Positions 37,471 through 48,857 of a stretch of 64,000 nucleotides of DNA are shown here, one piece after another. Each line of letters starts with the position of its first letter. The stretch's first letter is position 1. This DNA is from Mauremys mutica (Eukaryota; Chordata; Testudines; Geoemydidae). The translations under genes were made by a program, and so were the position numbers. Below the pieces are notes generated by a model that did no database searches, was not told the origin of the DNA, and worked only from the letters and a program-made list of their open reading frames with translations. The stretch covers positions 71,964,618-72,028,617 of the forward strand of contig NC_059080.1 in NCBI RefSeq assembly GCF_020497125.1, in the 5' to 3' direction.

Positions 37471-37923
37471 TCAGCTTCTCTGTAAAGAAACTGAACAGTC
37501 ACAGGTCACGCTGCTCGCTGCTCGCTGGTATTTAAAGAGTTCCTTGTCGCTGTCCCAGGCGCCTGTATAGGGCTTCATGAGCAAGTGCATTAGCGGGCAG
37601 GCTGGGTCACCGAGGATCACTATAGGCAAATGCACATCCACAACAGTTATTTCGTGGTACGGGAAGAAACTACCTTCCAGCAGGCGTCTGAGCAGCCCAC
37701 AGTTCCTGAGAACACACGCATCAGGAACCTTGCCCGGCCATACGACGTTCATGTTGGTAAAACGTCCCCTATGGTCCCCCAGTGCTTGCAGAACCATTGA
37801 AAAGTAGCCCAATTTCTCAGCAGCTGAATGTGGAAGAGGTGGACGATAAAGTGCGAGGAGGAGAAAACGGCGAGGATCGCAGCGGGCTCCATGCTTGCAG
37901 TGCTGTGGCGTCCACGCTGTCAC
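37471..37923 (-). pseudogene. Harbinger transposase with an internal deletion
   Basis: Open for 150 codons on the minus strand. The first about 37 residues (with LLLALYRPPLPHSAAEK) look like the N-terminal region. They join directly to the catalytic region at LGYFSMVLQALGDHRGRFTN. The motif WPGKVPDACVLRNCGLLRRL has a proline where the family has histidine before the second catalytic aspartate. LPIVILGDPACPLMHLLMKP follows. The part that should carry the first catalytic aspartate (the GAIDGTH-type motif) is missing, and the end with the catalytic glutamate is not reached. It could not be an active nuclease. Confidence 0.8.
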
Positions 37924-39229
37924 TGACCAGAAAAGTGCACGAACAGATTGCCCGCAGGCGCTTTCAGGGAGGGAGGGAGTGAGGGCGTGATTGACGGTTC
38001 AATGACGACAGTTACCCAAAACCACCCTCGACACATTTTTTCCCCCAGCAGGCATTGGGGGCTCTACCCAGCATTCCAATGGGCAGCGGGGACTGCGGGA
38101 ACTGTGGGATAGCTTCCCACAGTGCACCGCTTCGAAAGTCGACGCCGGCCCCGTTAATGTGGACTCAGAAGTTCGAATTAGTGTATTTAGTATGGATACA
38201 CAAATTCGACTTCATAAGGTCGAATCCACAAATTCGAATTAAGTAGATTCGAAATAGTCCTGTAGTGTAGACAAGGCCTAGGACTACTGTATTATCCCTT
38301 TCAAGAGAGAGATACTGGATATCTGGTGTTCTAGGACTACCAGGAAAAATGTATAGTAACATGTTTTTAGTTCTCAACTCAGTCTGTGAGGCTTTAACTA
38401 TGCAGTTCTGATTAACAATCATGGAAATTTCACAGTTTAAAAGACCCATTCAAACTGTTATATACTATGCATTCCATTGCAATGTCATTTTTCAGCACCT
38501 TGTCAAATGCATTACTTCCGATTTCAATAAAATAACTTATTGCAATACAGAGTAGATGTATGATCAGAACTAGGTTAAGTTTTTGCAATTTCTCATTTAT
38601 GACATAGTTCTGGTGACACTAATGATCACATACTGCTGAGGATCCTGAGTTAATCTAATAAAGCTTAGGAATCTTGTAAATATGGTAGGACACTAGGGCC
38701 CTATACTCCTGCCAATTTAGATGAATATCTTCCACTGACTTCAAGGGTCTTTGGATCATATAGCGTGAAATTCTGGACTTGCTGAAGCAAATGGCAACAT
38801 TCTCATTACGTTCAGTCGGGCCAGGATTTCACCTACAGTAAATGTTTTCATTTTCTATTTAAACTGATGTTTTTTCTGATGACATTTTCAGTTATATACC
38901 CCCTTCTAGTCATATGTTACTTCCTCTGAGAGTCAACCTTACCTGGGACCAATTAATTATGGACTCATGTTAGTGACTCCATCATTAAAAGTGTGAAAAA
39001 ATGTATCCTGTAAGCCCAACTTTAACCTCCTATCATTGTAATAAAAAACAAAAACTACAACCCTCCTTTCCTCATAAATTTGTCATGCATAGTCTTTGTC
39101 CAGAGAAGAATATTTAGGAAAATCTAGAGTTAACTGGACAGCTGTTTTGTTCAATCATAGGTATTTGAGGAAGTGATGTGTTTTCAATTTTTAATTGTTT
39201 TCTTTACTTTTTTGCCAATTGATAAGTCA

Positions 39230-39895
39230 TTGTCCATGGGGTCCCCGAAAAGACACCCCAAAAGCAAGGGGCACACAGCCCATACAGTTTGTTTCTTCAA
39301 CAAACAAACCAAAGTGGAAACAAACAAAATAGGGAGATGAACATGGTCTCTGCAGCAAAGGGTTAATATAGCTATCATTGCCCTGATTGGCGCAACTCAA
39401 CATCCAAGCCCAGCATGATACATGTCTGGCATAAAGAGGAATAAAGCTGCCACTGTGCTAGACTCCAGCAATATACTTATCCCCTAGAACTGTGGATGCC
39501 CTGCAAAAACTTCATAGGCCCCCAAAGTTTTGCCGTATTCACGCACTGGAACATATGGTATTTGAATGTGATACTGGCTTGGACCTAAACCGAAATAAAA
39601 CTTCAATGGTGAACCCACATAACATACAATTAGCAATCACACGCCAATATGTTTGCCTCCAGAGGATGGAGGTGGCAGAGAAAACTTATTGCAGCAGAAG
39701 AGCTTTAATCATCCTTTGCCTCACCCCCACACGCAGCCTGAAAGGGATGATCAGTGGGCTCCTCTCCAACGGAGTGCTTCTCAGAACCAGAGCTGCAACA
39801 AAATGGCAGCATCTTATGGTCCGTACCAGCCAAGCCTGGCTTTATACCAGCAACCTGGAAGTAAAAAGTGTCCTGTCCCACTCCTAAACCACTGA
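39230..39895 (+). pseudogene. Unrecognised sequence with two overlapping open frames
   Basis: Frame 1 (39492-39887) is 131 residues from ATG, beginning MDALQKLHRPPKFCRIHALE. Frame 2 overlaps it (39653-39895, no ATG at its start) and reads PPEDGGGRENLLQQKSFN, then NKMAASYGPYQPSLALYQQP, ending KCPVPLLNH. Frame 2 has the more protein-like composition. No splice sites or promoter were identified, and there is no poly-A tail. It may be a decayed retrocopy, part of a repeat, or chance. Confidence 0.25.
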
Positions 39896-41692
39896 TCCAT
39901 CCAGTGCACCTTTTTTCTTTTCAAAGCCTACGTTGTATTTAATCGGTCACTCATTCTTTCTGACTAATAAATGTATCTTTTATGTTTCTTAATTAATGGC
40001 TCTAAGAAAAATGTTAGAAGATAGTCACATGTTTGTGGTATGGAATCTTACTCAAAACTCATTAAAATCATTCTTTAAGGAAGACAGTATTAATAAGATT
40101 CCTATGCAATGTATACGCTGTGACAATAACTGATTTCAGTAAGTACTGGAGTTGGCACCCCTTTCCCTTCTCAAGATGGCCCAGCTTTAATAAAGTAAAT
40201 TTAGCAATTTAACAAATGTGGTCTATACAGCCATGGAACCATTATGACTTCATTTCCGCACTGCACTTTTTAAAGAATCTGTCTATTTGCAAAGTCAGCA
40301 CCCATTTTGTGAAACAAAATTCAAGTATCATTCTACAGAGAAGGCACACTGTGCTCTCTGTGGCAGACTTTTATTCCTTCTCGTTTTGCTGTTCTGTTCA
40401 ATCCCCAAAAAGTCATTCAGACTGAGGGTATAGGGCTGGTTTTTGTATATGGAAAAACAATATGATCTCAAGGTTTTATTTATTTGTAATTCTTAGAGAC
40501 ACTCCATTACTTCCACTCAATAAATATTGTTTACACCCTGCATCACTTGATTACTTTCTCCTGTCTGATTCCTTTCAGTAGTGTCTAAACAACTTGCAAC
40601 AAATGTTAATTTAGTTAATTAGACACCAAGAGACAGTACATAAAACAAATAATACATTTCCCTGAATGTTTTGTCTTTGGCACATTCAGGAAGACTTGTA
40701 CGAAATAATTAAAGATCCAAGATGCATAACAAACTTGGAGGCTACACTGGGGAAAGTGACTTGAGAGATTCATGTAATCTTTTTCTTTGATCTTCAGCTT
40801 ACTCACATCTTCCCTTTCTTCTTTAACATCTCTAATTAGAAATTAGAAAGGAAAAAATAAGAGGCCAATAAGATTAACTAAGGAAAGAAGAGTTTTAAAA
40901 AACCCAGTTGAATATGCAGAAAAAAATACAATGTTCAATGCAACCCCTATATTTCTCTGAGAAATATAATACATATAAAGCAAATATTTGACTGATATAT
41001 TCCTAGAAGGAAAGTAGCATTATGCTTATATCATCCTACATTACCTCTTAGCTCAAGAGTATTACAGCTTAAGTATCATCAAACAAAGCAGCTGTTATAG
41101 TCATTGCTTTTTTGTATACAGCAAAGTCATCCATGTCCCTATTTTGATGCTTACATGCAGTAGAATTTTTTGTGAATACTGAAAATAAAAGCCTTGAAGT
41201 TTCACCTCACTCTAATATATATAAAAAAAAGGTACAGGGAGGGAGTATGTTTTATATTTTTTTTCTTTGAAGTAAAACTCAGAGTGCTATCAATGCACAG
41301 CAGATTATAAAAGTAAAATGAAGAATTTAAGTAGATATGTGGGTCTTTTAATAAAATATTTAAATCATGTGTATGCCTCCATCTTTACTAAACACTGATT
41401 GATTAGCCCTCGATGCATGGCATCACTTTATTGTTACTTGAGTTTGCATGTTCCTCCACGCCATACTAATTTGTGATTGTAGTGTCCTCTAACATCAGTC
41501 AAGATTATTGTGATTTCTTGGTTTTATTAAAAAAAACTGCACTAAGGAGTTTGGAAAGCTCTGTACATATTTTTTAGGATCAGATTTAAAAAAAAATCAC
41601 AAATTTCCAGTAGATGGAAGAAAAAGTTACAGAAGAAGAATTTGTAATGATATACATGATGACTGAAGTCTCTATTACAAACTGCACGTAAG

Positions 41693-41935
41693 CTTTGTCT
41701 TCACTAGGAAAAAAAGTACTGTTTTTACCTTGTGAGAGCTAACACGTTAATTAACACAAGATCAAAGACAAGGCAAATGTAGTGTAACATGAGTTAGTAG
41801 ACTGAGGTAAACACTCCCCCATAAACTTTACCTTGACCTGCTAACACGTGTAAAAACTACAAACTGCCTTATCTTCACTAGGATTTTACCTCATGTTAGT
41901 TGCCATGTCATGCCATGTTAGCACTACTCTCAGAG
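41693..41935. repeat. MITE-like repeat
   Basis: TGTCTTCACTAGGAAAAAAAG at the left recurs as TATCTTCACTAGG near 41870. GCTAACACGTTAATTAACAC is matched by GCTAACACGTGTAAAAAC. This is a short interspersed DNA repeat with repeated end motifs. Its limits are approximate. Confidence 0.5.
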
Positions 41936-43148
41936 AGAAACTTTTAACTTTGGCAAATTAAATGCAAAAGAAAAAAAATAAAACATAAGAGATTTAAGAG
42001 AAAGTGTTTATCTCAGCTCAAGGGGAAAAATGTAAAATAATTGGAAACCCATTTGGAGAAAATAAATGCCATTAAATTAAACCTGCTGCTGATAGAGTAG
42101 CTGTATTAACAACCCTCAACAGGATCTCTAATACACTGTCCACTATCACTGTGGAAACAGCATTTCTGATTTATTTGGGCTTCTCTCTGGCAGGGACATC
42201 CATTCAGAACACGGCCCAGTATTTTTGCATAAGTGTTTTTGATATTTTATATTTATTTGCAAAGCAGCCTGTGTTTCAGAAATGACAAATTACTGAACAA
42301 TAATTTGTAGCAGCTTTTTCTTCATTTTAGAATGAAAAGTATTTCAAGACTATAACAAATAAGTACTGTTATTACCATGATTTCAATTTCATGTCCTAAT
42401 TTCAACAGATCATCTGTCCACAAAGCCCGACAGAATTAAATCTATAGTCTCCATTCTTAAAGAATGTCTTTAAACCAATATTATTTTCCAAACACTTTAT
42501 TTTAAACTGTATACCAATTTTCATTTCACACTTCCTCCCATGATATTTAGTGTTTCATTTTTCAATGAAGAATATTACAGTATATTAAGAGTTCTAACAG
42601 TACTGTGTTTGTCTCATATTTACATAGGAATAAATCCTTGACACACAAGTGTTATTGGTGGGTAATTGGGTGTGAGAAGAGCAGACTTGCCCATTATATT
42701 TTAATATAGTTTGAAGTTTACATTATGTTCAAAGTATTTTATTCATTTAATTGATTTCAGACAAATTCTTTTCTCAAAGTGTACCATAATATAACAAATG
42801 ATCAAAGAAACACCTTGAATATTAACATTTGGAGGCATTTACTGTTGCATTTATCAAAAAGCAACATAGTTAAATTAAAATGTATTAAAAAACGCCAGTA
42901 GATGGTCAAACAACATTAACTGGAGTTCATCTTAGATAGTTCCACATGTGTGCTACTTTGCCGCTTCAGGTAGCATTAATTTTCTTTGAATTAACAAAAT
43001 TGTAAAATGTAGTCTTACCATCACATCTAGTTCTTCAAGCCCCTGGTAAATTAATAGAGCTGCCTCTACATTTCTTTAATTTTTGCATAAATTATTGATT
43101 CTTGTGTAAGGCTGGAGATGAGGAGACCAGAACATTAGCACAACTCAC

Positions 43149-43315
43149 CAATAAAGTAGTTATTTCCTAATGCAAGCATTTCCTCAGAAAGAACAAGTCC
43201 ACCCAGTGCCTGGAGGAGAGTAACGCTTCTACCATCTATAAGTGAGCACTGTTTAAATCCAACTGTTGTAACCTTCCACAACAGGATAAGAGAAGCCGTG
43301 GCATCTTGCCTTATT
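43149..43315 (-). CDS. DNER: DNER exon: extracellular non-EGF segment
   Basis: This 167-bp exon completes the split lysine codon and encodes 55 further residues, from IRQDATASLILLWKV through CSLIDGRSV to EEMLALGNNYFI. It leaves in phase 1, giving a split glycine codon that the next exon completes. The acceptor is GTCTCTAG and the donor is GTGAGT. The conserved features are the LLWKV strand, the GFKQCSLIDGRS motif and ALGNN. It belongs to the extracellular domain between EGF repeats 2 and 3. The intron separating it from the preceding exon is 3,205 bp; the one after it is 35,308 bp and holds most of the transposons in this window. Confidence 0.94.
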
Positions 43316-46300
43316 CTAGAGACATGAAGGATAAAAATAATTACATGTCAGATTGAAGAAAATCAGTCTTCTCAAACAATACATCATTCTGGACCAAAAT
43401 TAATCAGAAAAAAAAAGACTAATTTAATGAAAACACACTATTTGTATTATCAAAATACGAATATTTTTATTACCATGCAATTTTCACTGCAGTAACGCTG
43501 GATGCATGCACATTCACAACAATACAATAATAATGGTATATTTGAAAGCAGACATCATGCGCATTCTTAATTTCTAATCATTTAAAAGAACCATTTTCAT
43601 GTCCAATGAACACTTTATATAACTTGACATAGCACAAAATCAGCATCCATATTCATGTACTGTGCTCAGAACATATTAAATATATAACTACGGGATAACT
43701 ACCATAACACAATCTCTCCCCCTTGTATTAATGTGCTTTCAATGGTACTTCACTCCTTTCCAAAGTTTCCCCTACTAGCATTCATAATGCTGCCATTTCC
43801 AATGGCTGAAATACGCCTGCTTCCATCCCTTTTAGTCATGGTATTAGTACATATACAAGTTAAGCGGGTTTGATGTTGACAGAAATTCTGGTTTTGTTTA
43901 ATGCATTGGATAAAATGTTCAGAGCATTTCATTCTCATAAATCAAATGAGTTATGCAAGGTTGTCAAGGTCACTCAGACCTGTGGTGATCTACTGCTAGG
44001 GTTCTCAACCTTTTTCTTTTGGAGGACCCCCCTCCCCCTGCCCCAGCATTCTATAAAAACTCCACGGCCCACCTGTGCTACAACAACTGGTATTCTGCAT
44101 ATAAAAGCCAGGGCCAGCATTAGGGGGTAGAAAGTAGGGGAACTGTCTGGGGCCCCATACCATGGGGACCCCTGCAAAGCTACATTGCTCTGGCTTCAGC
44201 CCCATGTGGCAGGGCTTAGGGACCCAGGCTTCAGCCCCATGTGGCAGGGCTTCAGCTTTCTGCCATGGGCCCCAGCGAACCTAAAGCTGGTGCTGCTTGG
44301 CGGGGCCCCTGAAACCTGCTGGCAGCCCTTAGGGGTCCATGGACCCTGGTTGAGAACCACTGATCTACTGAAATAGCCAGGGTTGAGTAAGGTAAAGTCA
44401 CTTGGAAGCAGCTACAATATATGCACTCAGTTCCACAGGATTTTAAATGTCACAAATTTTAAATTTTATTTAGGGAATACCATGCCTATAACTTGTTTCT
44501 ATGGATCTGCCCTTCCTTTTAGTGTACTTTTTCCACTCCCTTGTGAACATCTAGAATATGAATCTTTTCCAGGCATCTGCATCAATTCACAGATGGAAGA
44601 ATCCCAACTAGGATTGAGTGAACCTCCAAGGGCTCAAACATTCTATACAGTTCAGTATCCAAATGTTAAGAAGTTAGTCTGAATCTCCCTTGCCTAAAAT
44701 TGGGCTGCTAATCTCCTGAAGGATTTCAGCTACTTCAGCTGTTTCAAGCATTCTAGAAATACAGTAAGAACAGCCTCTCCCAATTTTGCTTTCAGCTGAA
44801 ACCAAGAACGGCAGAGGTGTATGAATGTAATCCGAACGAAGAGATCCCCTCTTGTACCTGGACTATTTAAGAATAAAATTTTGGACAAAGCTTTGGAAAT
44901 TTTTTTTATCCCAACTGGTAGGCCCCTCACTAATAACAACTTCAGGTAACCTGAATATGAGAGCAAAGGAATGTCACAATTTAGGTCAAATTCCATTATC
45001 AAAATCAGTGCAAGTTTACTAAAGTGATTGTTCTTACATAAATATATATTCAGGTCACATGTTCTACACAGGCCTTTTAACACAGGGAGTACAGTGAAAT
45101 AAACTGGCTCTGGTAAACTGGAGTATTTCAGCTTGTAAACAGTGTAAGTATGTGCCTATCAGGGACTGAACTAGGAAAAAGATTGTGATGCTCCTCCAAG
45201 TTTTGCCCACGTCATCTGCCAAAGTGAGACGCTTGCTCATAGTAGATAACACAAATGACCAACATATGACTACATGTGCTCCTTGGGTTCCTTTGAGATG
45301 GGCAGCCCACACTGAGTTTTTAATATTTCCATGGACTCTACTGGACTCCTCAGGGTTGGCTTCTCAGATTCCCTCCTAGGCTCTACTTAGGACCTTCTTA
45401 ATTTGGGGAAAAAAGTGAAAGTGCGCTTCCAAATCCCACCCACATACAAGACATTAATCAGTGACTGTGCAGATCTGTGATCTTACCTCTCCTTTTTTAC
45501 AGGGTTTCATGGGGAATGAAATAATTAACAATGTTGACATTTACATCATTATCACTGGGTGTCTGAATTAACAACTCAGTGAGACAAATCGAGCAGTTCC
45601 CACCTTTCAGAGTCATTGTTCCAGGCTCCCTGCAGACTCAAGGTAGACATAGTTGCACGAGTTTCACTCTTTTTTGCAAACATCAAAATAAGTCAAAACT
45701 TTTTTTTAAAATGAAAGCTGTGATTCTAGAGCACAAGATGGCAGCACAAGAGTGGTGTCAGTACACTCTTTCAGGAGAAACCTAGGCCTAAACCAGCAGG
45801 GAGATACACTGGAAGATCTTTATTTGAAAGCTTGTACTGTACACCTATGCTTCATCCCAGCCAATGCCATCAGATTTTGGCTTTCAAGGGAATCAAATTC
45901 CATTCACTAAAATTAAGTTACACAACTGTCAGTGTGAAAAAGTGGATGCTTTACACAACTTCAAACTCTTCAAAATCATATCTGCTTTGTAGGACACACA
46001 CCTCTTCATAGAAGCATTCAAACTACTGATGTGAAGTTCAGACAAATATAAACAAATAAATTAGTCTGAATTTGGCAAAGGGGAAATGTGAGCTGCTCTG
46101 GCTGTCAGAAATCATTGCTGCGTGGAGGGAAAAGAAGGAAATGTTACACCCCTCTCCAGGTCAAACTGTTGTCTTCCACCTCTTTGCTCCAATTCCCAGC
46201 GTTCTCTGATGGCCGAAAGACACTTTACTTGCTTAGTCCCTCCTTCCCCCCCAAAAAAATGCCCCACAACCAAACCGAACAAAAAACCCCACTTAAACAT

Positions 46301-46520
46301 ACATGTAAGCACTTGCACCCCTGAAAGAAGGTGTTCTGGTATTGCTAGGTCCCTCGTGTCAGCTGGAGGATCTCTGAAGTTCTTTCATGACATACCAAGG
46401 CATTTCATAGTCTGGCTGCCTAGGAGACAGTTGACTACAGCTCCCAAGACATGAATTCGGTACCAAACACTATTAAAACATTTATTATTTCAGGCTGCTA
46501 TGACAAAGCAATATTCTTAC
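43316..46520 (-). other. DNER intron 3 (3,205 bp)
   Basis: A phase 2 intron. It holds one clear hAT element at 43996-44362. The rest, about 44.4-46.5 kb, shows no exon or nameable repeat. Confidence 0.85.
43996..44362. mobile_element. Non-autonomous hAT element with perfect target duplication
   Basis: Ends CTAGGGTTCTCAACC and GGTTGAGAACCACTG. The 8-bp target duplication ATCTACTG is exact (43988-43995 and 44363-44370). Internally, CTTCAGCCCCATGTGGCAGG occurs twice in tandem near 44195 and 44230. No coding content. Confidence 0.92.
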
Positions 46521-46615
46521 TTTACTGATGTATTCTGTGGAACTTCAAAGGAGATAAGCCGGCCTCCAGCAGAGTTGTTAGAACTGGCATTTCCACAAGC
46601 TACATCTGGGGTTAT
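46521..46615 (-). CDS. DNER: DNER exon: extracellular region after the linker
   Basis: This 95-bp exon encodes 31 residues plus two bases of a lysine codon, reading ITPDVACGNASS, then GGRLISFEVPQNTSV. The acceptor is TTTTCAG at the high-coordinate end and the donor is GTAAGA at the low end. It enters in phase 0 and leaves in phase 2, which fits both neighbours exactly. The NAS, NNS and NTS triplets are potential N-glycosylation sites, as expected for an extracellular segment. The region lies between the second and third EGF repeats of DNER, which has no named fold that I can assign from sequence. It is too short to be picked out by open-frame length. It is recognised from the protein itself and the phase match. 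Confidence 0.94.
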
Positions 46616-47481
46616 CTGAAAACAGTAAAGATTGTTCTTTAAAGATTTAGTTCTTTAAAAGGGAATATAAAAAATTAGGGAAATTAATAAACAGGAAAAG
46701 AATATAAAACAGCACCATTAACCAATCCTGATCTTTTAAGAAATTGTCAGGACAGACATTGAAAGTTTCATCCTCAATACACATTGGAGGTAATATAAGG
46801 CTCTATGCTGTCTTCAATTGTTCCGGAAACTCACCTTATGGGTAATGTTTTCAAAAACAGCAAAAAAAAAAAACCCTCCCTATAGCTCTACATTTTAGTG
46901 AGCACTTACTGTTAGAGGTGTCCGCCTTTACAAGTATTACACTCATCTTGAGAAAAAGATAAATGGATTTCTCTTATTGTCAAATACTAAATAAATATCT
47001 AGCGTTGCCACATGTCAGTGAACATGTGAGATCTTGGGGCATTTAGAACCAACAGCAAGAACTACTGTCCTCTTTCAACTACACTTATTGCATAGCTTAT
47101 TTTTCCTTTTTAAATTCATAGCCATACCCTACCACATGAGCCCAGCAATAATGAAGCCCACTATCACTCTTTCCAATGACAGGAGGCTTTCTACAAAGTG
47201 AATGGAGCATCCACAGCCTACCTAGTAAGAAAATTCATGACTGCAGCTGTGATCTAGTGCTTGTGCTAAGTAACTGATTTCTCTGCCATCTATGCAGCAA
47301 TTCCTCTATTCGCTAATCAGACCTTCTCTACCATACAACACTGGCAGTGTGATTACGGACATTTTTATTTGACCATGCAATGCTGGCATCTAAGTTCATG
47401 CAGGTACACAGGCATTCATCTATCCAATGATAGCAAATGTATTTCCAAAAGCCATGAATAAGCCTCTTAGTCCATCTAGAC

Positions 47482-47875
47482 CAGTGGTTCTCAACGTTTC
47501 CAGAATACTGTACCCTTTTCAGCAGTTTGATTTGTCTTGTGTACCCCTAAGTTTCACCTCACTTAAAAACTACTTGCTTACAAAATCAGATATAAAAATA
47601 AAAAAAAATCACAGCACACTATTACTGAAAATTGCTTACTTTTTTATTTTTACCATACAATTATAAAATAAATCAATTTGAATATAAATATTGTACTTAC
47701 ATTTGAGTATATAGTATACAGAGCAGTATAAACAAGTCATTCTGCATGAAATTTTAGTTTGAATTGGCTTCACTAGTGCTTCTTGTGTAGCCTGTTGTAG
47801 AACTAAGCAAATATCTAGATGAGTTGAGGTACCCCCACAAAAACCTCCATCACCCTGTTTGAGACCAAACCATTG
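47482..47875. mobile_element. hAT-type element, right end decayed
   Basis: Starts CAGTGGTTCTCAACGTTTCC and continues with TACTGTACCCTTTTCAG. The far end around CTGTTTGAGACCAAACC is a poor match to the expected inverted repeat. No target duplication was found. Confidence 0.6.
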
Positions 47876-47906
47876 TTGCTACAGATCAACATAATATGTG
47901 TGTGCT

Positions 47907-47920
47907 GGGGGGGGGGGGGG
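47907..47920. repeat. G homopolymer
   Basis: Fourteen consecutive G residues, preceded by TGTGTGTGCT. Confidence 0.95.
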
Positions 47921-48857
47921 AAGAATCTAAAGTGCCTCCTTATAACATCATCATCTAGAGTATTTTTTGTGTATCCCTAACAGCTTGACTATGAAATAAC
48001 ACCACATGCAGTACAAAAAATGAGCCGATTTCTTTTCTACATTTGCCAAAAAGTAAGGATAGGTTTTGTAGCCCATCTTGTATGATAAAAAGCTTGTATA
48101 GAGCCTATTATGCTAGGTTTACATGATGCCTATTGATAAACTGAGAATGTTAGCTGAAACCCTTTCCAAAGAGTGAATCATCCTTCAAAGGAAGAGCCAG
48201 AATCCAGATTCTAAACTCATGTTTCATTCAAATTGACATTTTGAACTTGACAATGAAGTATCTATGAAAAACAGACACAGGTGAAAATCCTGGAATGTTA
48301 CTTAGGTAATAATTTTCAAGTAACACAAGTTCAATTTTGACTCATGTGGCCAATTAGTCACAATAAGCAAAACTGTATGTCTGGCTCGGTTTATTGCTTC
48401 ACCAGGCTGTAAGTTACTGAATTATTCTCGGGCTTCAGCAGATAATTTGAATATTTCAAATTTAAATAAATAGTATGCAATTTTGTTGTGCTAGTTAAAG
48501 TAACATAGAAAAATGTTAATAAATTGATAACTATTTCTAAATCTTGGAAACCATGATGATGGAGACTACGTTCAAAGCTCTGTCAACCCAATATGAATTT
48601 GGCTGACATCCCTCCTTTTATATTTGCCAATATGCATGGCAAAAGTTGTATTGTACAATCACTTTCTGAGAGAAACTGATTTTTAACAAGTCTGTGGGAA
48701 AAATATCATTAACATCTCTGTTCACATATAGCAGTATGATGTTACCTAAAAATATAGCCACCATCACCCTCAATAATGAATGTCAATCATAAATCATATG
48801 ACATCAGAATTTTATATGTCCATTAACTTGGAATATGTCAGAAAAATTAAGAAACAA

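Larger units (their letters stand above)
33398..38278. mobile_element. Full-length PIF/Harbinger element, 4,881 bp
   Basis: Ends are GGCCTGGTCTACACTAGG at the left and GTAGTGTAGACAAGGCC at the right, inverted copies, flanked on both sides by TAG (33395-33397 and 38279-38281), or equivalently by CTA shifted one base. Layout from left: terminal region rich in TTCGAA words, Myb/SANT-like gene in two exons on the plus strand (33815-34313 and 36263-36663), then a transposase remnant on the minus strand (37471-37923), then the right terminal region. The two genes converge, as in known Harbinger elements. Both genes are damaged, so the element is probably not autonomous now. Confidence 0.9.
7841..43148 (-). 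other. DNER intron 4 (35,308 bp)
   Basis: A phase 1 intron containing the Harbinger cluster and most other transposons listed here. No DNER exon lies within it, because the protein is continuous across the 43149 and 7840 boundaries. Stretches with nothing I can name: 7841-8588, 13723-15627, 15726-17399, 21262-22544, 26141-27436, 30521-32120, 32311-33397, 38282-39229 and most of 39900-43148. Confidence 0.85.
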
